DNA of 64,000 nucleotides. Origin: Otis tarda (lineage: Eukaryota > Chordata > Aves > Otidiformes > Otididae). Within the stretch, counting starts at the first letter, position 1; the number at the start of each line of letters is the position of its first letter. A program made the position numbers and the translations under genes. Location of the stretch: positions 207,713,553-207,777,552 of the forward strand of contig CM048552.1 of assembly GCA_026413225.1 (NCBI GenBank). Direction: 5' to 3'. Shown here one piece after another: positions 24,201-34,639 of the stretch. The notes under the pieces were generated by a model that saw only the letters and a program-made list of their open reading frames with translations, did no database searches and was not told the origin of the DNA.

Positions 24201-24389
24201 TGAATAGTTTTCCCCAAGTCGAGTCGGTTTTGCCTGTAATGGTAACTTTAAGGATTTTCTCCCTGTCCTTATCTCAAACCTCGAGCCGTTTTTCCTTATA
24301 TTATCTCCCTTTATTCTCTCAGAGGGTGGGGGGAGTGAGAGAGACACTGCGTAGGCTGGTCCCGATAGGGGCTGAATTACGACAACATC

Positions 24390-27300
24390 CTATCATAAGT
24401 ATGCAAAGAAGACCTTGAGTAACTCAATGTTACCCGGAATTCGGCCTTGCTTTTAGTGGAGGAAGGTGGACCAGAGCACCAAGAGTGCTCATCTGGCAAC
24501 CTAAATTATTCAGTACCTCTGTGGCTCTCTAAGGAGGCAAGACAACTCCTACATACAGACTCTTATATAATAAAATCTTGGGTGTACCTCATGAAGCTGG
24601 TTGAAGTTAGTTTAGAGTGGAGTGGAGGTACTATGTGACCACCTGCGACAGTGGTCACATAGGCATCACTGTAAGTAGCGTGGAAGAAAATGTGCCAGAA
24701 AAAGAAGGATGAAATCCAGCACAAACACACCCTCATCTTCTCTTCTGGAGCCAGGACTGGCCAGGTCATCGTACCTGCAAAGAGAAATGACCACACCATG
24801 CCTATCTCTAAAGAGGAACCATCTAGACCAAACAGAGGTGTTTGGGTTTTTTTGTAGAATAAACTAGTGTTGGTTATCAAACTCTCATTCGGTCTCACTT
24901 TCTCCCACCATTTGATACTGTAATTCTGCATGTAACATCTCATCACTACCAAACACAATGTTCTGGCTGGGATCAAAGAGCTGCTGAACCTGGCCACCTA
25001 ATGTTGCATACAGACTGCTGTGAAGACAGGACCTAAACGCCAGTCTCCAGTGACAAATTCTTAACACTGAACCAATATTGCCTAGTAAATTGCCTTCCCC
25101 CTCAAATACTTCTTCTCTCCTTGCCCTCTTTCTAATATTTCATTTTGGTTTTTTTTTTTCATTTCAGCTAGGCTATACACATACAGAGACTACTTATTCA
25201 AGTACAAAAAATGTGCATGTAGCGAGACATTTTCTCTTGGCATTATGCCAACTGAGCTAGAACAAAAACAAAAAAAAATGATTGAAGCAAAAATAACAAC
25301 AAGAACTGTAAGAATAAATTCATCATCTTTTAGTTCCCCTTTAAAACTATCCTGAACTACTTCGTGTGTTTATGAAGTGCTCCTCGTATTCCATTTGACT
25401 TAAAAATGTGTCATGCAGAAAGTCTGAACAAAGTCATTAAGAAAGATAGTCCCTTTGCATTGGGTATGTTTCAAACAAACAAAACTTCTCTGAATTAGAA
25501 AGAGAATAAAAATATAATTTATTCTAAGTTTAGCTTCTCATTATTTGCAAACAACCATTACTTACAATAAGTAAAAGATACACAGTACATTGATACACAT
25601 TTTCTATTGCCTCTACAAGCATGCAAAGTATCTTCTCTCAGACCATGCCTGCTTAGCATCTGCCCTGCCAATTTTTTAGCTGTGGTCAATTAAACATTGC
25701 TCTGTCATGGGAGGCATAGCATTACGCACAGGCGCTCAGCCGACTGCAGAACAAAAGCAGGCTGTCACAGACTGGTGGGTGTTTGACAACCTGCTCTGCC
25801 CAGCTGTGTGCCGAGAACACGGGACTGAGCACAGTCCAGATCAGCTCCTGTGATGTATAACTACTTTTACACTGTTATCATAAAGATGTCATCCTCTCTG
25901 TAATTCAATCCGTGCATCATTAAATAGTCACTGCTTTACTATTTACAAAAGCAGTGAATGTAATTTCTCATGATACTATTCTCTGCAAGTATTTTGTTGA
26001 TTTGACATATTTTAATTAGCTCCAAAATAGCATTCATCTTGTACCAATTCTGCCAGAAAGAAGTTTTTATGTGTAGAACAACAGCAACTGCCTGGGATTG
26101 CAAGAGATCAGTGTTTATCTATCCTGTAGACTCTCAGCATGCCAAAAATGTCCATTTCATTCTTTTACAGGCTGTCAAAAATGAGCAGTACTAAATCATT
26201 CAGGAAAAGCATACTTAGTTTTTTCATCACTTGCAGATCGTTGCTCCCACTAGGTTCCACCAAAGTTTCAAAGCCCTGTCTCTTTCATTTCTAAAATACA
26301 TTTGGAAGCCTCTAGACTGAGTCCATCCACCTATGGCAAAGGCAAAGCAAAACTGCAGCTTCAAAACCACCTGACTGCAACATCAGCTTTCTGTTGTCAC
26401 CCCAAATCAATGCCTGAAAATGGTCAAGAAATGTCAAGGTTGTGGCCAGCGAGGAAGCTAATAGTGTGAGCATGTACAGGGCATTGCGCTGGGCTTGTGA
26501 ACACAGCTGAGCACTTCACGCTCACGTAAGCACAGGGAGGGTAACACGTAAGCACAACTGAAACATAATGTTTACGTCAGACATGGATACAGCAACCATT
26601 CCCTGATGTCTTCATCTCCCCTTCTTAATAAAAGTTTTTGTGGTTTGCTGCTACGTGAAGGTTAACTGGGTCACAGACACTAAGGTTGATCTGGAGTGAC
26701 AGCGTACCTGAGGAGCTAAAAGCAGTGTGCCACTAACGCTCCCTCTCCATTTATCCCTGTCCATGCCCCTGCACACAAATGTTTTACTCTCCCTGACTTA
26801 CAGTCTACCAGTTTGTAGGAATGCTTTGAGCTTTCCCACAGTGGGAAACCACCATGGGCTTCCCAGCCTGGGCGCTGCTGCGCGCTACGTGAGATGCACT
26901 GGAGCGTTGCAGAAACTGCTCATGGACTCCATCCTAGGCATGGGGGCAAACAGAGCTGGGAGGACGGCTTTGGCCATGGCCCCTGTGCATAGTGGTCACT
27001 AAAGCTAATAAATCAGGGGGCTTAAATGCAAGTCACTGGAATTGGAAAAGAGTGACTTTCATCCAGGCATGGGAATTTTCTCAAAAACTAAGCCCCTTCC
27101 GTTGGTAAATGTCCCCATTTCTGTTACTAATAATAGGAAGAGATATTATAACATGATCTCTAAAATAAAACTCATAAGACAGTAATTACACATCAGAGAA
27201 ATGATGTTTCTCTATCTTGTAGCAGTACACAAGGCAAAGGGAACTCAGTGATGATCAATCTGATACAGCAATACGATTCAGAGTGAAACACACAGGTTCC

Positions 27301-30045
27301 ACCCAAAAATGCGCATGTAGTGTTGCATCCTACAGCCGATAGATGCCCACAGCACCCACTCACAAGGGTTCCCAGCAATAAGAGGACTGAGAAGCTGCTG
27401 GCAGAGTAACCCAGCATGTAGCTGTCTGGGACTTGTTGCTACTTCAAGGACTAAAGCCCTGTGAGAAGGATGCCATGCCTCCATCAAGACCATGAATACT
27501 ATATTCACAAGTAACTAGCATGGAACCAAAGGAATGGGAAGAAATTTCCAACAAGCACGTAGGCCTTCCCTCTCCCCCTGCCCTCACCTGCAAAACAAAC
27601 ACCAAAAAAATCCGAACAACTCAATTTTTTTTTTTTTATGCTACCTTCAGCTAACCTGTCTTGTGACAGAAGAAAAATTCTGGACCTTGAGGACCAAATT
27701 CCAGAGCATTCAGACACAGAGTTTTGACATTGCTTTCAGTGCAAGGAGGAGCAGCAGCTATGGTGTCCAAACCACCCATCAAGTTATGACAGGATGATCC
27801 CCTCCTTCTCCTCCATTAACTGTTCTAAATGTTTCTAACTAATGCAGATGGGCTGCTCTGACTCTAAAGTAGACAGATAGGGCACGATCTGGCACTTGGC
27901 AGGCTGGCTTGCTGACATTGCAATGAGTTTGCCTGACTCTTGGGCCCTAGTTGCAAGCAGTGAAAAACACTAGTTTAATTTAGTGGAACATATGTTTGCA
28001 GTTTCTTTTTTTATTACCATGAAACCCTGTCTCAATAAAATTAAGTCAAGGTTTTCCATCCTTTCAGACCCTGGAAATTACATTTAGGCACTTAAGTGTG
28101 TGTTCTGGTGCACCCACAAATTTCACTCTAGTCACGCTGCAGATGCTCAAAATATATGGACCTCTGGGTACTTTCATTTGGACACTTCCACCTTTCTCCC
28201 TGCAGCCATTTCTGCACATGCCTAACAAGGCTTGAGTTAATTCATAAGAGCTGAATTAAACGCCTAGGTAAATACAAACCAGTCTGTGTTAGGAGACTAG
28301 TTTTGGTCAGAGTAGTTGAGTTTAGGTTTCATAGTCTTAACAAAGAATGTAAAAATGTACCAGTCTGATTTAAACTGATAGTGTCCCTTACATTCTTCCT
28401 CTCTTCACTGCAGAGCATGATCTAGCCCTCACCCACCTTTTCCTAGAAAAATCTTCAAGCTTCTTTTGCCCAAGATCCCTTCTACTGTTGTAGAAAATAC
28501 CATTCATTAGCATTACATGTTCTGTATGTAAGACCACAAGAAAAAAAATCCATTTCTTAAATGTCAGTCATAGGGATGCAGATTACAGCTAGCTAATTTG
28601 AACCTGCTTATCCCTATCAAACAGGAATAAGTGCTGGACAGCTTTGCTAGCTGCTCCTGCCAGACAGACAGTGCCAGAACATCAAGGACATAAAAGCCAA
28701 CAGCAACAAAATGCACACCTATGTACACAATCTATCCATTTCACAGATTTGAGGAACAAGCACAGTACTGCTAGCAATTTGAGATTATAATCAATGCTGC
28801 CAGCTTCTCAAAATTTCATTGCACCCCTCAGGAATTATCTGATTTACAAAATTTCCCAGATTTTTTATTTCCCAAGAATCTTAACTTTCATTTTCTCCTA
28901 ATTCTTTTTTTTTTTTTGAGAAAATATTGCTCTTTAGAATTAAAAATTGTAAATAAATGACTCAAATATTGTTAATTTCTAAAAATATTGCTCATATTCC
29001 AAATATTTGGAGGTCTTGTGTACATTTCTGTGAATACAAAGACTTGGAAACATTATAAATAACCTTCAAATCTGAAAAGCAAATAAAAAAAATAGAACAG
29101 AACTGCAACTATGGAAACTGCTGTTGATTTTGGAGCTTTTATGGGAAGCAATACGGGGATGGCAATAGAAATGAAAGTTAAGGTAAAGATTCAATTCTGC
29201 TTTCATTCACACTGAGGCACATTTGTGTGTAACACCAGAGAAGTCAGTAAAGTCCTTGGAGCTTTATTTCATTACAGGTGGAGACAGGAGCTGATCCACT
29301 CTCCAGTTCACCAAGAAAGAAAGACCATCAAATTTAAGAATACCGAGAAACAGGAAAACAAAGCCAATGCCCTAGCAGTCTACAAAATCAAGGTTTACAA
29401 GAAATCCTTGGGGCTGATGACTGCAGTAAGGTATTTTATCCAGTCTTGTTAATTAAAGTTGGAGCTCAAGTCCCAGTTTCTGACAGAAGTTGTGTCTGTC
29501 ATCCACACATATTTTTTGAGTTTACCATTAAGAAGAAAGATGGTCCAAAACTGGAGCATTATCCTGGATTTCAGAAGACATATATTCAGGTTCTTAAAGC
29601 ACACAGACAGGTTGACACGAGGTAATTCCAAGAGGAGTCTTACTGTAAAAATTACCAAAAAAAAATGCATTTACACTTCAGCTGATGACATTGACCTTCC
29701 TAATTTTCTTTGACAGGCACTTCTGCAGTTTTTCAGACAGATTTAAAGGAAGACTTCCACAAACGAGCATATGCAAGGATTAGGAGTGGGTACCATTCTT
29801 CCAGAGAACACTTTTCAAGCAATTTCATAGGGTGGGATCTCATATATCTATCTCAAATGAATGTTTTGCAGAGGTCTTGTCATGCTATATATTGGTTTTA
29901 ATTAAAACAAAAAAAAAAAAAAAGAAAAACAGGTACTTTTGGACATGATTCTCCTAACCATTATTTAATATTTATTTTTGGATTAGTTCAATTCTATTTT
30001 CAGGAGTGTTCTATTCTCTCCAGTCTCCCCTTTGAGAGAATCTGT
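24390..30045. other. Long unique non-coding interval
   Basis: No gene or dated repeat was recognised over 5.6 kb. A hairpin-forming repeat lies at 25928-25957, the word CACGTAAGCACA occurs twice near 26523-26558, and an A run lies near 29909. The block 25850-26050 is AT-rich with no repeat resemblance and could be a conserved non-coding element, which only an alignment could show. Confidence 0.4.
25928..25957. repeat. Perfect 10-bp inverted repeat (short hairpin)
   Basis: TCACTGCTTT at 25928-25937 pairs perfectly with AAAGCAGTGA at 25948-25957, leaving a 10-base AT-rich loop. It is too short to be a microRNA precursor on its own, and no wider pairing was evident. Confidence 0.8.
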
Positions 30046-30753
30046 GTGTCCTGTGAAGAGGAAAGGGATCTGGGGGTGTTGGCTGATGCTCAGCTGAACA
30101 TGAGCCGACAGTGTGCCCAGGTGGCCAAGAGGGCCAACGGAATCCTGGCCTGCATTAGAAATAGTGTGGCCAGCAGGAGCAGGGAGGTAATCATCCCCCT
30201 GTATTCGGTGCTGGTGAGGCCACACCTCGAGTATTGTGTTCAGTTTTGGGCCCCTCACTACAAGAAAGACATTGAAGCCCTGGAACGTGTCCAGAGAAGG
30301 GCAACAAAGCTGGTGAGGGGTCTGGAGCACAAGTCTTATGAGCAGCAGCTGAGAGAGTTGGGATTGTTTAGTCTGGAGAAGAGGAGGCTCAGGGGAGATC
30401 TCATTGCACTCTATAGCTTCCTGAAGGCAGGTTGTGATGAGCAGGGGTTTGGCCTCTTCTCCCAGGCAACAAGCAGGACCCGAGGAAGTGGCCACAAGTT
30501 GTACCAGAGGAGGTTTAGATTGGACGTGAGGAAGAACTTTTTCTCCCAAAGAGTGGTCAGGCACTGGAATGGCCTGCCCAGGGAGGTGGTGGAGTCGCCG
30601 TCCCTGGCAGTGTTCAAGAGGCGGCTTGATGAGAAGCTACAAGAGCTTGTAGTAGCTGTGGCAGCAATGGTAGTGGGAAGTAGTAGTGGGAAGACGGTTG
30701 GACTAGATGATCTTATAGGTCCCATCCAACCATGTTATTCTATGATTCTATGA
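30046..30753 (+). pseudogene. CR1 ORF2 C-terminal fragment, open frame of 235 codons
   Basis: This is the C-terminal end of the CR1 pol-like ORF2 protein, downstream of the reverse-transcriptase catalytic motifs, which are absent. The frame has no ATG at its left end (GTG at 30046), so it is a truncated remnant and not an independent gene. Recognisable family segments are [17 protein letters not shown] (about residues 7-23), [20 protein letters not shown] (41-60), [20 protein letters not shown] (67-86), [15 protein letters not shown] (109-123), [20 protein letters not shown] (156-175) and [20 protein letters not shown] (176-195). The stop codon lies inside the terminal ATTCTATG repeat. Expression is not expected. 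A 193-codon frame on the opposite strand is its shadow. Confidence 0.92.
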
Positions 30754-30755
30754 TT
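30047..30755 (+). mobile_element. CR1 LINE, 5'-truncated, best preserved copy
   Basis: About 710 bases of CR1 in sense orientation, from the codons just after the reverse-transcriptase region to the 3' terminus. The 3' end shows GGTTGGACTAGATGATCTTA, CCATCCAACCATG and then ATTCTATG repeated (30734-30755). The single reading frame is open for the whole length, unlike the other copies here, so it is probably the youngest insertion or a better preserved subfamily. The 5' edge near 30047 is an ordinary CR1 truncation point. No target duplication was found, as is usual for CR1. Confidence 0.96.
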
Positions 30756-32818
30756 CCTTTGCAGTCCCAATTGTGGAAATCATTCAAACAAAAATGATGC
30801 ATTGCTTCAGTCTTCAAGATCCATATCCTCATCCACAACGGTAAGTGACATTACCATCCAAGTGTTCACAGTCTTTAAAAAGGCTTTTAATGAGCTGCTC
30901 CACACTGAGGTGAACGTGGGGAGATGTCCTCACTGGGAAAACAGAGTTAAGAGTAAAGAATGGGGAAAAATACTAAGAGAACAACCTGTGGAGAAAGGAA
31001 ACAGGATATATACCCTATAAGAAAAACTCTCAGTACTGGTCTGTAAAAGACCCTCAAGTTCATTTGAGAATCATGTCTCTGTATTTATTAACTAAGTAAT
31101 AGTTCCTCTAAGTGTCTGTTCTCTTTTCAAGGTGTTCAAGAGCCCTTTTGAAACCTACCTTGGAAGGCAGCCAACAAGTCTCTGCCACTGTGCAGAGGAT
31201 CTGCAGCTGAATATCAATTGGTTTCACTCTGTAATTCTCTGAGGTTTGATCTAGGCACCCAATGCAGAAGAGAAGACAGACTGAACTTCGAGTAACTTCC
31301 TTTGATAAAGTAAACATCATTAAATGGAAAACTGCGACTAGTTAATAAGAATTACCTTTGCCATCCAAATGGCGCAAAGCAGACATTCAATTAGAGCGCT
31401 GGGAGACTGGATGTCTTCTGTTCTCCTGGTAGTCATAGTGTGGGTCAAAACGGCAGAACACTTTCTCTTCCACAACCAGAGGGCTGCAATATGTAGTACC
31501 ATTAAAAAAAAAAAAAACAACCTTTAAAACATGTAAAATAGTGAACTTTAGCTCAGGGACAAGGTAGAAAGTCCTTCAGCTACCTTTATTGCTTCAGTGT
31601 ACCATGGAAACTTGCTTGCATTAACAGCCAACTCACTATCATGCCCTTCTAATACCACTAATATTCATCTAAGAGATAGAAAAGTGTCATGCTAGAGTTC
31701 TTGGCAGCTCCTCTTTTTGCAAGACTAAGACTTTCTGAAAGACTCCTGACAATTCAGATGGAGTCAGCTACCACCTAGCCTTTGACAACCACAGAACAAG
31801 AGAAGACAGGACTGAGAAATCTTTTAGCCACTAAATGTTCAATCTGCATAGGAGCTACATAATGATGTCTTGCAGCCAGAGTCTGTGAAAAAAAATCCAG
31901 ATGAAAAAGAGAAATAGAGAAGAAGTAGACCATTCTAAGGTCAGCAGGCCCAGTCTAAGCTCATAGACCTTGTTGTACCTCAGTTTGAATATCTAGATAT
32001 AGTATTTCCCTGGCTTAGAAAGGCACTGCATTAGCTGGAAACAAACTGGGGCTACTGGAGTGAGGTGCACATAGATGAGTGCTGTTAACTTGAGGAAGTC
32101 TTAAACAGGAGTTTGACAGCTCATTTATCATCATTAGTCTTCGCCAGGGACTTTAGGGTCTCTTGGATTAAGTTTGTTGAATGTTCTGCTAGCATTTGCT
32201 CTAAAATCACTAACATACAATTTTGAGTTAGAGTACTGATTGAGCCATGCTCTCTTACCTGCAAATATCAATGAGTCAATGATATCTGTTCCATCTGGAG
32301 TGTGTTCAGATATCGATTATCTTTCATGATTCTGCATGTGTTCATTAAAGAATTGACAATTAACTGTCTAAATGAAAAATAATGCCATCTGTTTTGCCTA
32401 TAATAAATACGAACTGTCATAATTTGTCAAGATATGGAGAGGAAAAAAGCAGATGACTCCTAGCATTCTACCAGATATAGGCCAAGCAGTGGAGATTAAT
32501 AACTCAGTGTGTTTGGACAGACACCCAGTGAAGAAAGCCAGATGTAAGTCATACGGCTAATCAAATGACTATGCATAATCAGTATGATTAACCTGGGATC
32601 AATTAAAAGTAAAGATCTGTAAAAAGTTATTCAACTGACGAGCTCATAAGCTGGAAAAATAAATTTTGGAGAGTTAAAAATGCAAGTAGGAAGATGATTT
32701 CAAAATTAACCCATCTCAGAATTTTATGTGTACAAATCTACCAGTTATTTTTATTTACTCTGAAAATTCATAAATATATCTAACCTTTTAAAGGCACAAC
32801 AGAGGCAATTCTTGAGGA
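30756..32818. other. Non-coding interval, no feature recognised
   Basis: No repeats or coding signals were supported. Open frames are at most 72 codons. Confidence 0.4.
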
Positions 32819-32823
32819 GTGAC
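32819..32823. repeat. Target-site duplication, left copy (GTGAC)
   Basis: Identical to 33452-33456 and directly adjoining the TG and CA ends of the solo LTR. Confidence 0.85.
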
Positions 32824-33451
32824 TGTCATGGTTTAACCTCAGTTGGCAGCCAAATACCACACAGCTGCTCACTCACCCTGCCCGTCCACAGAAGAATGTA
32901 GGAGAGAATCAGAAATAAAACAAAAATTCATAGATCGAGGTAAAGAGAGTTTACTAGGACAGCAAAGGAAGATATAATAATTTACATATATATATATAAA
33001 TAGTGATAACAATCATAACAAAATACAGGGATAATAAAATATACAAAGTGGATGATGCACAGGTTCTCACCTCTGATGACCTGATGACTGATACAACCCA
33101 TTGCAAGCTCAGGGAACCACGGAACGGCACCAAGAGTGATCTCAGAATGCTCGGATGCTGAGCAGCGAGAGACCTGCCCACCGCCAGCCCTCGCTTACAT
33201 ACTGAGTATGACATCGATGGTATGGAATACTTCCTTTGTCCAGTCTGGGTCAACTGTACCAGCTATACCACTCCCAGCTTTTTGCACTTGTACATTAGCA
33301 AAACCTGGGAAGCTGAGAAAAGTCCTTGATCTCAGCAACAGCTAATAATATCAATGCATTATCAACATTCTCCTCATACTAAATCCTATCCTAAATCCAA
33401 AACACAGCAGCTACTGGGAAAATTAGCTCCATCCTAGCTGAAACCAGGACA
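32824..33451 (-). mobile_element. Solo LTR, neoavian ERVL-like family
   Basis: A 628-bp LTR in reverse orientation: on the plus strand it runs from TGTCATGGTTTAACCTCAG to GAAACCAGGACA, so the ends form the pair TGTC...GACA. GTGAC is duplicated exactly on both sides (32819-32823 and 33452-33456), proving insertion of this unit by an integrase. No internal region accompanies it, so two LTRs probably recombined and left one. On the minus strand the promoter-like word CTCAGTATGTAAGCG lies near 33196-33210, beside TGACATCGATGGTATGGAAT (33211-33230), also seen in the copy at 13756. An alternating AT run at 32983-32999 is internal to it. The 5-bp duplication fits ERVL; the family name is not certain. 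Confidence 0.9.
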
Positions 33452-33456
33452 GTGAC
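33452..33456. repeat. Target-site duplication, right copy (GTGAC)
   Basis: Matches 32819-32823. It abuts the CA at the right end of the LTR. Confidence 0.85.
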
Positions 33457-34017
33457 CAAAAAAGAAAGCAGACGTGTTTGGGAAAGTTGTGAAGAGTGAC
33501 GAGGGAAGAGAAAGCAAGGTTAGCTTCATCGACAAAAGTGAACACATTGAGACTAGCATAGGAAAATAGATATTTGAACAGGTAATGATGGCAGGGCAAG
33601 TGTAAATCAAAAATGAGATTCAGGGATGACATAGTGAAATGTAGATTTGAACAGACAGAAGTATATACCTCTGTGTTATGCAGTGCTCAATCTGTGGCTG
33701 CCCTTTGTTAACATCAGACCATAAACAACAAGAAACAGCACCTGACAGGAGAAAGTTTGCAGAAACTCACACGGAAAACTTCAACCCAAAATATCTTCCA
33801 CTCTGGCATAAAAAAAAAAAAAAAGGATAAGAAACTCTATTAAAATGAAAATACTACAAAACAAAAGTGCAGTTTCAGCAATCCACGGGCACATTTTCCT
33901 AAGAAAAGCACAAGGAATGTTCTGTCCCATCCCAAATCATTTACAGATGTCTACAAAGTGAGTCTCATATTTGTGCAACTTCAGTTGTTTCCCTCCTGTT
34001 CATCATTGTCAGAGAGT
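33457..34017. other. Non-coding spacer between LTR and CR1
   Basis: About 560 bases of unique sequence with an A run at 33810-33824. Nothing else was recognised. Confidence 0.4.
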
Positions 34018-34536
34018 TAGGACTGTGTTCAGCTCTGGAGCCCCCAACATAAGGAGGACATGGATCTGTTGGAGCGAGCCCAGAGAAGGCCACAAAGATG
34101 ATCAGAGGGGTGGACCACCTCTCCTATGAGGACAGGCTGAGAGAGTTGGGGCTGTTCAGCCTGGAGGAGGGCTCTGAGAAGACCTCATAGAGGCCTTCCA
34201 GTATCTAAAGGGGGCCTGCAAGAAAACTGGAGAGGGACTTTTGACAAGGACATGCAGCGATAAGACAAAGGTTCATGGCTTTAAACTGAAAGAGGGTAGA
34301 TTTAGATTAGACGTTAGGAAGAAATTATTCACTATGAGGGTGATGAGGCACTGGCACAGGTTGCCCAGAGAAGCTGTGGGTGCCCCATCCCTGGACGTAT
34401 TCAAGGCCAGGTTGGATCAGGCTTTGAGCAACCTGCTCTTGTGGAAGGTGTCCCTGCCCATGGCAGGGGGGTTGGAACTAGATGATCTTTAAGGTCGCTT
34501 CCAACCCAAGCCATTCTATGATTCTATGATTTTATG
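34018..34536 (+). mobile_element. CR1 LINE, 5'-truncated 3' end
   Basis: A sense-strand copy of the last ~520 bases of CR1. It runs from GGACTGTGTTCAGCTCTGGA (the codons for the QFW-P segment) through CAGCCTGGAGGAGGGCTC and the [15 protein letters not shown] segment (about 34297-34341) to CCATTCTATGATTCTATGAT at its end. The first half is frameshifted, for example around 34090 and 34165. The last part stays open from 34241 to 34492 and stops just after the LDDL codons. It is inactive. Confidence 0.95.
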
Positions 34537-34639
34537 GAAAGTGACTGGCTGACTTATCAGTAACATAGGATTTATTGCTTTCTTCAAATTGCTTGAAGTA
34601 CTTCCTAAGTTACAAATGGCTTTCCCAGTGGTTCACCTC

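Larger units (their letters stand above)
22818..24384 (+). mobile_element. Short, gene-less LTR retroelement (lysine-primed, ERVK-like)
   Basis: A complete but tiny retrovirus-derived element. In order: a 5' LTR of only 138 bp (22818-22955), a 7-base gap, a lysine-type primer binding site (22963-22980), about 265 bp of non-coding interior, a purine-rich tract ending at 23261, and a full 1123-bp 3' LTR (23262-24384). The outer ends are TGTTGT and ACGACA, an imperfect inverted pair. ACATC occurs on both sides (22813-22817 and 24385-24389), a likely target duplication. No gag, pol or env segment is present, so it must have depended on enzymes from another element or been reduced after insertion. 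The primer type suggests an ERVK/betaretrovirus-like origin, while a 5-bp duplication is more usual for ERVL or ERV1, so the class is uncertain. Confidence 0.85.
23262..24384 (+). mobile_element. 3' LTR, full length (1123 bp)
   Basis: Starts TGTTGTGGTTTTG and ends GAATTACGACA. A TATA-like TATTTAA lies at 23436-23442 and AATAAA at 24195-24200, which would give a U3 of about 200 bp and a long, GC-rich R of roughly 750 bp. The region between is much richer in G+C than its surroundings and therefore shows many overlapping open frames on both strands (up to 168 codons), none of which resembles a known protein. Confidence 0.85.

Noticed and set aside
29983-30564. 193-codon open frame on the minus strand
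   Set aside because: It lies almost wholly antisense to the well preserved CR1 ORF2 copy and is a shadow of it.
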